A program made the position numbers and the translations under genes. The notes below the pieces were generated by a model. That model saw only the letters and a program-made list of their open reading frames with translations. It did no database searches and was not told the DNA's origin. A DNA stretch of 64,000 nt, taken from NCBI GenBank assembly GCA_036266075.1, contig DATANV010000006.1, positions 310,001 through 374,000 on the forward strand, in the 5' to 3' direction. This document shows, piece by piece, positions 33,642 through 40,762 of the stretch. The stretch is from VRUE01 sp036266075. GTDB taxonomy: Bacteria; Actinomycetota; Thermoleophilia; Solirubrobacterales; 70-9. Numbering within the stretch: position 1 is the first letter of the stretch; each line of letters begins with the position of its first letter.

Positions 33642-35032
33642 ACCTGGGTCCCGCCGACCGTCAGCGCGGCGATGCGCACGTGTCCCTGGCCGGTCCCGAC
33701 CGGCACTTTCTGGCCGCCCTTGCCGCACATTCCCGTCTTCATCCGGAAGTCGTCGGCGACCGCGTCGATCGCCGCCAGGGCATCGAGGCAGTTGCCGATC
33801 AGGGTCGCGCCGCGGCACGGCCTGGTCACCTCGCCGCCTTCGATCAGGTAGCCCTCGTTGACGCCGAAGACGAAGTCGCCGGTCGCCGGGTCGACCTGGC
33901 CGCCCGCGAACGAGGCCGCGTAGAAGCCCTTTTGCACGTCGGCGATGACCTCCTCGGGGCTCGGCTCGCCGGGGGCGATGTAGGTGTTGGTCATGCGCGG
34001 GATCGGCAGGTGGCGGAAGCTCTCGCGGCGGCCGTTGCCGGTCGAGGCGACGCCGTCGCGCTCGGCGCGCAAGCGGTCGTAGAGGAAGGAGACGAGCCGG
34101 CCCTCCTCGATCACCGGCGTCTTCTGCGTCGCCGTGCCCTCGTCGTCGATCGCGTCGGTCCCCCACTCCCCCGGCAGACGGCCATCGTCGTAGGCGCTTA
34201 GCAGTGGCTGGGCGACCTTCTCGCCGAGCTTGCCGGCGTAGACGCTGGCCCCCTTCTGGACGTGGTCGGCCTCGAGCCCGTGGCCGGTCATCTCGTGGAA
34301 TAGAACCCCGCCGAAGCCGCCGCCCACCACCACCGGCATCGAGCCCGCCGGGGCGGCGTCGGCCTCGAGCAGGGACAGTGCCTTGCGCGCCGCCTCGGCG
34401 GCGGTCGCGGCGGGGTCGTCTTCGAGCAGCTCGAAGCCGCGGGCGCCACCGAGGGTCTCGGCCCCGGTCTCGACCCGCTCGCCGCGCCGCGCGACCGCCT
34501 GGACCCCGATCCGCGTCCGCGTGCGGTCGTCGCCGCCAAGCAGACCCTCGGAGTTGGCGATCGCCACCTCGCGCCGTGCCTCGGCGTAGGAGGCCATCAG
34601 CTGGACGATCTCGCCCCCCTGCGCGCGGCCGCGCTCGTCCAGCTCGCGCAGCAGCTCCGCCTTGCGCTCGGCGGGCACGTCCTGCGGTCGCCGCTCGACC
34701 GGTCCAGGCGTCGTCGCGACGGCGCGCAGCGGCCGCGGCTCGGCCCGCTCGCCGCGCAGCGCCGAGGCGGCTTCGCCGGCGGCGCGCTCGAGGTCGGCCG
34801 GGTCGAGACCGTCGACATGGGCGAAGTAGGTCGTGCCGGCGGCCACCACCCGTACGCCGGCGCCCTGCTCGGCGCCGGACTGGACCGACTCGATCCGCGA
34901 CTCGTCGATCGCCAGCGACATGCCGCTGCGCCGTTCGGCAAAGACCTCGGCGAACTCACCGCCGGCGGCCAGGGCGCGGGCGAGGACGCGGGCGGCGACA
35001 TCGGCGTCGAGCAGCCCCTGGGGGACGCTCAT
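33638..35032 (-). CDS. tldD: TldD-type zinc metalloprotease subunit
   Basis: A 464-aa catalytic subunit of the TldD/TldE protease. The zinc motif is HEMTGHGLEAD near 257 (HExxxH), and a third ligand is expected in MCGKGGQ near the C-terminus. The stretch GRRESFRHLPIPRMTNTYI is diagnostic. The ATG overlaps the stop of the 74-aa gene (ATGA) and its stop overlaps tldE. It is one link in a four-gene chain with a roadblock-like protein; the natural substrate is unknown. Confidence 0.92.
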   Translation of the reverse strand: MSVPQGLLDADVAARVLARALAAGGEFAEVFAERRSGMSLAIDESRIESVQSGAEQGAGVRVVAAGTTYFAHVDGLDPADLERAAGEAASALRGERAEPRPLRAVATTPGPVERRPQDVPAERKAELLRELDERGRAQGGEIVQLMASYAEARREVAIANSEGLLGGDDRTRTRIGVQAVARRGERVETGAETLGGARGFELLEDDPAATAAEAARKALSLLEADAAPAGSMPVVVGGGFGGVLFHEMTGHGLEADHVQKGASVYAGKLGEKVAQPLLSAYDDGRLPGEWGTDAIDDEGTATQKTPVIEEGRLVSFLYDRLRAERDGVASTGNGRRESFRHLPIPRMTNTYIAPGEPSPEEVIADVQKGFYAASFAGGQVDPATGDFVFGVNEGYLIEGGEVTRPCRGATLIGNCLDALAAIDAVADDFRMKTGMCGKGGQKVPVGTGQGHVRIAALTVGGTQV

Positions 35033-35253
35033 TGCCTGGACCGCTTCCCGGCAACCTCGATCAGGCGGCCGGCGGCGACGAACAGCTCGCCACCGGCGGC
35101 TGAGTCGGCGGCGTGATCCTCGGCCCGCCCGCCGGCGTAGTAGAGGCGGGCAAAGGGCCGCCGCGAGGCACGGCGGCGGCGCATGTAAGCGGCGGCCTCG
35201 TCGGCGTAGCCGGAGACCCGGTCGAGCAACACGCGGTGTGGCTTCGGCGCCAT
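35029..35253 (-). CDS. 74-aa basic protein encoded just before tldD
   Basis: A small protein rich in Arg and Ala (RRRRASRRPFARLYYAGG) with no recognised domain. Its stop overlaps the tldD start (ATGA), and it starts 5 bp after the roadblock-like gene. Being coupled to a peptide-processing protease, it may be a substrate or an adaptor, though nothing in the sequence proves it. A Gly-Gly before the acidic stretch (YYAGGRAEDHAAD) is present. Confidence 0.6.
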   Translation of the reverse strand: MAPKPHRVLLDRVSGYADEAAAYMRRRRASRRPFARLYYAGGRAEDHAADSAAGGELFVAAGRLIEVAGKRSRQ

Positions 35254-35258
35254 CGCCG

Positions 35259-35639
35259 CTACTCCCCGGCGCGACCGTCGCCGCCGGCGGCGAGGTCGCG
35301 CAGCGTCGCGCGCAGGTCGAAGAAGGTGAGCGAAGCGAGGGCGAAGCGCTCGGTCACGGCGACCGCCGCCAAGCCGGCGTGGCGGATCGCGAAGACCTCG
35401 CCCTGCTCGGTGCCAACGTGGACCTGCTCAACCGGCTCGCCGCCGGCCGCGTCGGCAGCTGCGAAGAGCGCCGCGGCGTCCTCGCCCCAGCGATCGGGAC
35501 GATCGCTGGCGGCTAGCACTTCCCCACCCGCGTCGAGGATCGCGGCGCCGCGCAGCTCGAGCGACATCTCGGCAAGATAGGCAAGCGCCCCCGCGGCGGT
35601 TTCCCGCGACACAGCTCGGTTCGTTTCGCCATCCTCCAT
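35259..35639 (-). CDS. Roadblock/LC7-like small protein
   Basis: About 126 aa with one alpha/beta domain typical of roadblock proteins: LELRGAAILDAGGEVLAAS, then VEQVHVGTEQGEVFAIRH, and LAAVAVTERFALASLTFFDLR. These proteins regulate small GTPases and other partners in bacteria. ATG 35639 is used; a TTG at 35648 (MAEMEDGE) is an alternative. It leads the chain with the 74-aa protein and tldD-tldE. The divergent 49-aa membrane protein starts 21 bp away. Confidence 0.65.
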   Translation of the reverse strand: MEDGETNRAVSRETAAGALAYLAEMSLELRGAAILDAGGEVLAASDRPDRWGEDAAALFAAADAAGGEPVEQVHVGTEQGEVFAIRHAGLAAVAVTERFALASLTFFDLRATLRDLAAGGDGRAGE

Positions 35640-35659
35640 CTCGGCCAAAATAGCGGCCC

Positions 35660-35809
35660 GTGCCGGTTGCTCGCGCCTCCTGGATCACCGTCGTCGCCGT
35701 TTGCGCGGTCGCCGTCGTCCTCTTCGCGATCGGCGGCTACACCGGCTACGCGATCACCGTCGGCGCCGTCGGACTCGCCGCCGCCGTCAACCTGCTGCCG
35801 CGCCCCTGA
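35660..35809 (+). CDS. 49-aa two-helix membrane protein
   Basis: A short frame from GTG 35660 to TGA 35807-35809 encodes PVARASWITVV, two hydrophobic helices separated by GGYTGYAI, and a PRP end. It is too short for routine gene calling, but its composition is that of a real membrane protein, and it is divergent from the roadblock-like gene with 20 bp between them. The function is unknown. Downstream is a 97-bp GC-rich gap. Confidence 0.55.
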   Translation: MPVARASWITVVAVCAVAVVLFAIGGYTGYAITVGAVGLAAAVNLLPRP

Positions 35810-35906
35810 CAAACCGCCGCCTCCTCCGCTTCGCGTCCAGGGGCGGCGGCAATCGCCACCTGGGCGCCGCTCGCGGAGAATCAGACCGTGACGCTCGCTA
35901 ATCGGT

Positions 35907-36815
35907 TCAACCGGCGCGAAAGGGACCGAGGTCTTCGTGCGGGTCCCGCAGCGAGGTCTCCGGCTCGGCGTGGATCAGCACCTCCGAGTGCGGGATCGCG
36001 GCCTCGATCTCGTCGCGCATCGCATGCGCGAGCTCGTGGGCGCGCTCGAGGCTGGTGCCCGAGCGGTACTGGACGTGCAGGTCGATATGACGGCGGCTGC
36101 CGGCGCGGCGCGCGCGCAGCTTGTGATAGCCGGCGACCTCGGGCGTGCGGGCGGCGGCGATCGCCGCCTCGATCCGATCCATCTCGTCCTCCGGCAGCGC
36201 TTCGTCCACCAGCACGCCGGAGGAGCGGCGGATGATCCGCAGGCCGGCGACGACAATCGCGACGGCGACGAGCAGCGCCGTGATCGAGTCGAAAGCGACG
36301 ACGCCGGTGATCTCGACCAGGGCCAAGCCGGCGAGCACGCCGGCAGAGGTCAGCGCGTCGGTGCGCAGGTGGGCGGCGTCGCCCGCGAGAGCTGCTGAGT
36401 CGTGGGCTCGCGCCTGCCGGGACAGCACCGTCGAGACCGCCAGGTTGGCGAGCACCGAGAAGCCCATCACCGCGATGCCGACGCCGAGCGCCTCCACCTC
36501 GGCGCCGACCGCCAGCCTGTGGGTGGCCTCGTAGACGATGATCCCAGCGCCAATCAGGATCAGCATCCCCTCAATCGTCGCCGCCAGGCTCTCGACCTTC
36601 TCGTGGCCATAGGGGTGCTCGGCGTCGGCCGGCTCGTCGGCTTTGCGAACCGAGACGAAGGCGACCACCGAGGCGACCAGGTCGATCAGCGAGTGGACCG
36701 CCTCGGTGACGATCGCGATCGAGCCGGTGATGGCCCCAGCCGCGAGCTTGATCGCGATAAGCAGCGCGTTGGAGGCGATCGAGAGGGCCGCCGCGCCGCT
36801 TTTGGTGCGGATCAT
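35907..36815 (-). CDS. Cation diffusion facilitator transporter
   Basis: A 302-aa CDF antiporter, six helices plus a C-terminal cytosolic domain. The metal sites show HxxxD in both helix 2 (AVHSLIDLVA) and helix 5 (AHLRTDALTS), a zinc-like arrangement. The loop HPYGHEKVE is typical. A His-rich C-terminus (HIDLHVQYRSGTS, PHSEVLIHAEPE) would bind metal at the dimer interface. Its ATG overlaps the rdgB stop (ATGA), so it is probably cotranscribed with rph and rdgB. Confidence 0.92.
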   Translation of the reverse strand: MIRTKSGAAALSIASNALLIAIKLAAGAITGSIAIVTEAVHSLIDLVASVVAFVSVRKADEPADAEHPYGHEKVESLAATIEGMLILIGAGIIVYEATHRLAVGAEVEALGVGIAVMGFSVLANLAVSTVLSRQARAHDSAALAGDAAHLRTDALTSAGVLAGLALVEITGVVAFDSITALLVAVAIVVAGLRIIRRSSGVLVDEALPEDEMDRIEAAIAAARTPEVAGYHKLRARRAGSRRHIDLHVQYRSGTSLERAHELAHAMRDEIEAAIPHSEVLIHAEPETSLRDPHEDLGPFRAG

Positions 36816-37411
36816 CGCTCCGCCGATGCCCGCCTGCCGGCGCCGAGATGGCGGGCGAGCAGCCGCGCAGCGGCGCCGCGGTGGCTGATCTCGTTCTTCT
36901 CGGCCTGACTCAGCTCGGACAGCGTCCGCTCATCCGCAGGGCCGGTCGCGTCCGGCACGAAGGCGGGGTCGTAGCCGAAGCCCCCCTCGCCGCGCGGTGC
37001 CTCGATCAGGCGACCCTCGCAACGGGCCTCGAAGACGTGCTCGGCGCCGTCGACCTCGACCAGCGCGAGGGCGCAATGGTAGGCGGCGCGGCGATCGCCA
37101 CCAGCCGCCGCGACCTCACGCAGCAGCTTCTCCAGGTTCTCCTCGTCGCTCGCGCCGGGGCCGCCATAGCGGGCGGAATGGATACCCGGGCGGCCGCCGA
37201 GCGCCTCCGCCTCGATTCCGGAATCGTCGGCGATCGCGGCAGCGCCGGTGGCGAGGTGGGCGGCGCGCGCCTTGTCGAGCGCGATCGAGGCGAAGTCGGG
37301 ACCCTCCTCGGGCGGCAGCTCGACGCCGGCGTGCAGGCCCTCCAACTCGCAGTCCGGCAGCAGTTCGCGCATCTCCCGCAACTTGTGCTTGTTGCCGGTG
37401 GCGAAGATCAA
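36812..37411 (-). CDS. rdgB: XTP/dITP pyrophosphatase (RdgB/HAM1)
   Basis: A 199-aa house-cleaning pyrophosphatase that removes non-canonical purine nucleotides. It has FATGNKHKLREM, ADDSGIEAEALGG, FGYDPAF and SHRGAAARLL. It starts at TTG one base after the rph stop, a gene order seen in many bacteria. The C-terminus overlaps the CDF transporter gene. Confidence 0.95.
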   Translation of the reverse strand: MIFATGNKHKLREMRELLPDCELEGLHAGVELPPEEGPDFASIALDKARAAHLATGAAAIADDSGIEAEALGGRPGIHSARYGGPGASDEENLEKLLREVAAAGGDRRAAYHCALALVEVDGAEHVFEARCEGRLIEAPRGEGGFGYDPAFVPDATGPADERTLSELSQAEKNEISHRGAAARLLARHLGAGRRASAER

Positions 37412-37412
37412 C

Positions 37413-38138
37413 TCAGCTGCCGGCTACCCGCTCCTGCACCTGGCGCAGCCGCGAGATCCCCATCTCGGCGAGGCCGAGCAGCTCGTCGAGCGAGGCCCGC
37501 GAGAGCGGCGTGCGCTCCGCCGTCGCCTGCACCTCGACCAAGCCTCCGTCGCCGGTCATGACCACGTTCGCGTCGACCTCGGCGTTGGAGTCCTCGCCGT
37601 AGTCGAGGTCGCAGACGGCTCGCCCGTTGACCATGCCGACGCTGACCGCCGCCACCGAGCCGTTCAGCGGCATCGCCTCGATCCGCTCCTTGTCGAGCAG
37701 GCCCTGCAGAGCCAAGCGCAGGGCCACGTAGCCGCCGGTGATCGCCGCGCAGCGAGTGCCGCCGTCGGCCTGCAGCACATCGCAATCGACGTAGACGCTG
37801 CGTTCGCCGAGCGCCCGGAAATCGACCACCACCCGCAGCGAGCGTCCGATCAGGCGCTGGATCTCGACTCCCCGGCCATCCTGGCGACCCTTGGCGACGT
37901 CGCGCGCCTTGCGGTCGCCGGTCGAGGCCGGAAGCATCGAGTACTCGGCGGTCACCCAACCCTTGCCCCTTCCCTGCATCCATTTCGGCACCGACTCGTT
38001 GACCGAGGCGGTGCAGATGACCCGCGTCTTACCGATCGAGATCAGCGCCGAGCCGTCGGCGGTCTCGACGAACCCGGGGTCGATGGTCACCGGCCGGATG
38101 TCGGCCGGGGCTCTGTCGTAGCTGCGTGAGGCTGGCAT
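37413..38138 (-). CDS. rph: Ribonuclease PH
   Basis: A 241-aa phosphorolytic exoribonuclease that trims tRNA 3' ends. It has the N-terminal GSALISIGKTRVICTASV, AEYSMLPAST, the phosphate-site arginines in RKARDVAKGRQDGRGVEIQ, and CDLDYGEDSNAEVDANVV. Full length with an ATG start. It precedes rdgB by one base and lies 37 bp from the PIN-domain toxin gene. Confidence 0.96.
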   Translation of the reverse strand: MPASRSYDRAPADIRPVTIDPGFVETADGSALISIGKTRVICTASVNESVPKWMQGRGKGWVTAEYSMLPASTGDRKARDVAKGRQDGRGVEIQRLIGRSLRVVVDFRALGERSVYVDCDVLQADGGTRCAAITGGYVALRLALQGLLDKERIEAMPLNGSVAAVSVGMVNGRAVCDLDYGEDSNAEVDANVVMTGDGGLVEVQATAERTPLSRASLDELLGLAEMGISRLRQVQERVAGS

Positions 38139-38175
38139 GCCGCGAGTCTGTCATGGCCGCGATCGTCGCGGTCGC

Positions 38176-38589
38176 TCAACCGCCTGGCAGAACCCGCAGG
38201 CCGCGCTGGGCGAAATGGGCGTCGAAGGCGAAGGCCTCGTCACCACCGTCGCGCTCGATCAACGCGAAGGAGGTCGCGTCGACGTAGCTCCAACGCTTGT
38301 CGCCGTCGCGCTCGAGGATCTCCCAGGCCTCCTCCTCCACCGCCGGCTCGAGCCTGACCAGCTCGATCGCTGCGCCGGCGCGAAAACGACGCCCCCACTC
38401 GATCGCCTCCTCGTGCCCGACGCGGACCAGCAGCGCTGTGTAAGTCTCCGCGAACACGTAGTTGGAGGTGAACAGCGACGCTCCGTCGTCGATCAGCCGG
38501 GCGAGCGTCTCGCGAGCGCGCTCGTGCTCCGCCTCCGAGCCGTTGCGCAGGGCGACGAAGGCGCTGGTATCGACGAACACGGACTTCAT
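38176..38589 (-). CDS. vapC: PIN-domain ribonuclease, VapC-type toxin
   Basis: A 137-aa PIN RNase. The four acidic residues are in place: Asp7 (VFVDTSAFVAL), Glu48 (FAETYT), Asp104 (SYVDATSFAL) and Asp123 (FAFDAHF). The ATG overlaps the antitoxin stop (ATGA). With the small gene upstream it forms a standard type II toxin-antitoxin pair. RNA target unknown. Confidence 0.9.
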   Translation of the reverse strand: MKSVFVDTSAFVALRNGSEAEHERARETLARLIDDGASLFTSNYVFAETYTALLVRVGHEEAIEWGRRFRAGAAIELVRLEPAVEEEAWEILERDGDKRWSYVDATSFALIERDGGDEAFAFDAHFAQRGLRVLPGG

Positions 38590-38822
38590 GGCCCGTAGAG
38601 GTCGCGGTCAAGCGTCGACACGCTGGTCCCCTCGCGACCCCGGGCGGGCGACTCCTCAGAGAGGAAACGCAGCAGCGGATCGCCGCTCGGGTCGGCAAGG
38701 CGCGAGCGCTCCGCGTCGATCAGCTCGCGCACCACCGCGGCGATGCTGCCCGCGGCACCGGCGCGCTGCTTCAGCCAGCGGTACTGGCCCTCGTCCAGGT
38801 ATAGCTGCGTTCTATGCTTCAT
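38586..38822 (-). CDS. vapB: Ribbon-helix-helix-like antitoxin for the PIN toxin
   Basis: A 78-aa protein beginning MKHRTQLYLDEGQYRWLKQ, a strand followed by two helices (AAVVRELIDAE) as in CopG/RHH antitoxins, with an acidic toxin-binding C-terminus. ATG 38822 is used; ATG 38837 upstream is possible and would add MLYSS. A palindrome (38816-38841) covers both start codons, which fits autorepression by the complex. Confidence 0.8.
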   Translation of the reverse strand: MKHRTQLYLDEGQYRWLKQRAGAAGSIAAVVRELIDAERSRLADPSGDPLLRFLSEESPARGREGTSVSTLDRDLYGP

Positions 38823-38841
38823 GCTGGAATACAGCATAAGC
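38816..38841. promoter_or_regulatory. Palindromic operator over the vapB start codon
   Basis: ATGCTG-gaata-CAGCAT (38821-38837) is a perfect 6-bp inverted repeat. It extends outward to GCTT and AAGC with a one-base bulge. It overlaps the antitoxin start, the usual place for a VapBC operator. Binding by this complex is inferred. Confidence 0.65.
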
Positions 38842-38910
38842 CGCCAGCCGGTCGGAATCCTCGTCACCGCCCTTCCACGCCGGATGCGAGCGGCGACAGG
38901 GCTATCGGCC

Positions 38911-38935
38911 GGGCGGCCCGCGTCGCGGGCCGCCC
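38911..38935. terminator. GC-rich hairpin after the Flp pilin gene
   Basis: Perfect 11-bp arms (38911-38921 and 38925-38935) enclose a 3-base loop. It lies 12 bp beyond the pilin gene stop on the minus strand. There is no T-tract, as is common in GC-rich Actinobacteria. Confidence 0.6.
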
Positions 38936-38946
38936 CTCTCCGAGCC

Positions 38947-39195
38947 TCATTTGAACGCCACCTGGTCGACCGCCTCCTCGATCTTGTCGACGATCACGCT
39001 GGCCAGTTGAGTCCCTTGCTTGCCGTTGAATCCCTTCATCGCCGCGACCATCCCGACCATCAGCAGCGAGACCAGCAGGATCAGGCCGACGTACTCGACC
39101 GTCCCCTGGCCCCGCTCGCCGGCGGCGAGCGCGCGGATCGCCTGCAGCCGCCGGCTCATGGCGGCGTGCGCGTAGCCCATCAACAGATAGATCAT
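38947..39195 (-). CDS. Flp-type (class III) pilin
   Basis: An 82-aa prepilin-like protein. The mature part starts around GERGQGTVEYVGLILLVSLL, the Gly-Gln-Gly-x-x-Glu-Tyr motif followed by a hydrophobic helix, as in Flp/tad pilins. The upstream part (MSRRLQAIRALAAG) is a basic leader; ATG at residue 13 is an alternative start. No tad assembly genes are within the window. It is divergent from a glycosyltransferase gene. Confidence 0.8.
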   Translation of the reverse strand: MIYLLMGYAHAAMSRRLQAIRALAAGERGQGTVEYVGLILLVSLLMVGMVAAMKGFNGKQGTQLASVIVDKIEEAVDQVAFK

Positions 39196-39336
39196 CGAAG
39201 CCTCCCGTCTCGGTTTGCGCCGATGCTGCAGGGCCCGCGATCACGGATCCAGACCTGAGTGGGCCAATTCGCAGGCGGAGATGTAAAAAGTTCGAGACAT
39301 CCGATTGCGGGACGGCTGTGGATACGCTCAACGCCG

Positions 39337-40281
39337 ATGCGGGTGCTCGTCGTCACCAACTTCGAGCCCGACGCGGCGACGCCGCAGCGCGGGCGCTGGG
39401 TTCGCGACCAGGTCGAGGAGATCCGCCGCCTCGGCATTGCGGTCGAGGTCTTCTCCTTCCCGCCCGGCAAGGGCCACTACCCGCCGGCAACCCGCCGCCT
39501 GCGTCATCTGCTGCGGCGCGAGCGCTTCGATCTGGTCCATGCCCACTACGGCCTGGCGGGCTGGTGCGCGCGACTTGCCGGCGCCAGGCCGCTGGTCGTC
39601 AGCTTCCACGGCACCGACGTACGCCACTGGATCGTCGGCCCGCTCTCGCATCGCCTGGCCTGGCGGGTGGACCTGGTCGCCGCCGTCTCGCGCGCGCTCT
39701 TCGCCCCCGAGGACGACCGTCCGGGCCTGCCGCGGGTGCCGGGCTCGGCGGTTCTCCCCTGCGGGCCCGACCTCAACCGTTTCGCGCCGACCCCCAGGCC
39801 CGAGGCGCGGGCCGCCCTCGGGCTCGACCCCGCTGGCCGCTATCTGCTCTTCCCAGCCGACCCGAGCCGGCCCGAGAAGCGCGTCGACCGCGCGCGCAAG
39901 GTCGCCGCTGCCGCCGGTGGCGAGCTGCTGCTCGGCGGTGGCATCGAGCCCGACCGCATGCCGCTCTGGGTCAACGCCGCCAACGCGGTGCTCGTCACCT
40001 CCGACTACGAGGGTTTCGGCCTGGCCTGCGTCGAGGCGCTGGCCTGCGAGGTCCCGGTCGCCTCGACGCCGGTCGGCGTAGCCCCTTGGGCGCTCGACGG
40101 GATCGACGGCGCGCTCTGCGCTCCCTTCGAGACGGCGGGTTGGGCGAGGGTCGTGCGCGCGCACCTCGAAGCGCCCGACCCCCGGCTGCGGGGCGGTGCG
40201 GCGCGGGCGGCGGCGCTGTCGGCCACGCGCATGGCCGAACGGACGATCGAGGCGTATCGCGACGTCCTCTCCGGCGCGTAA
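39337..40281 (+). CDS. Glycosyltransferase family 4-like
   Basis: A 314-aa GT-B sugar transferase. It opens MRVLVVTNFEPDAATPQRG, has HAHYGLAG and VSFHGTDVR in the acceptor domain, and the donor-binding FPADPSRPEKRVDRA and DYEGFGLACVEALAC. The open frame extends upstream, but ATG 39337 begins exactly at the domain. No palindrome insertion is seen in its linker. The 141-bp gap from the pilin gene may contain both promoters. Confidence 0.88.
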   Translation: MRVLVVTNFEPDAATPQRGRWVRDQVEEIRRLGIAVEVFSFPPGKGHYPPATRRLRHLLRRERFDLVHAHYGLAGWCARLAGARPLVVSFHGTDVRHWIVGPLSHRLAWRVDLVAAVSRALFAPEDDRPGLPRVPGSAVLPCGPDLNRFAPTPRPEARAALGLDPAGRYLLFPADPSRPEKRVDRARKVAAAAGGELLLGGGIEPDRMPLWVNAANAVLVTSDYEGFGLACVEALACEVPVASTPVGVAPWALDGIDGALCAPFETAGWARVVRAHLEAPDPRLRGGAARAAALSATRMAERTIEAYRDVLSGA

Positions 40282-40295
40282 TAGATTGATCGTCG

Positions 40296-40736
40296 ATGAG
40301 CGCTGAAAGCGGCGACTCCGCGAACGAGGGTCTCGGCGCGCAGCTAGAGGCTGCCGAGCGACGCCTGCGCGAGGCGGTCGAGGCGGCCAGTGCGGCCGAA
40401 GAGCGTGCCACGGCCGAGATCAGAGCGCTGGAAAGCGACCTCGAGCAAGAACGCCGCCGCCTCGCCGAGGAGCTGGAGGAGGTGCGGCGGCGCCATCAGG
40501 AGGAGCTGGCCAGCGAGCGCAAAGCGCGCGAGCGGGCGATCGCGGCGGCCGAGGTACGGCTCACCGAGATCGAAGCGCAGGCCGAAGCAGCCGAGCGGCG
40601 GGTGGCCGAGGCGCAGCGGCTCGCGGCCGAATCCGAGGACGCGGGCGCCGGCAGCGAGGCGCGCGCCCGTGAATCGGCAGCCGCCTGGCTGCGCGGACAG
40701 ATCGAGGCGATCCGACGAGAGGCAGGCGGCCGATAG
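40296..40736 (+). CDS. Coiled-coil protein
   Basis: A 146-aa protein that is almost entirely a heptad-like helix rich in Ala, Glu and Arg (LEAAERRLREAVEAASAAEE through RRVAEAQRLAAESED). It starts 15 bp after the glycosyltransferase and its TAG stop (40734-40736) overlaps the upstream part of the nadB frame. The function is unknown; a scaffold or cell-division role is a guess. Confidence 0.65.
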   Translation: MSAESGDSANEGLGAQLEAAERRLREAVEAASAAEERATAEIRALESDLEQERRRLAEELEEVRRRHQEELASERKARERAIAAAEVRLTEIEAQAEAAERRVAEAQRLAAESEDAGAGSEARARESAAAWLRGQIEAIRREAGGR

Positions 40737-40762
40737 CGGCAGCCGGCGAGTGCGACGTCGCC

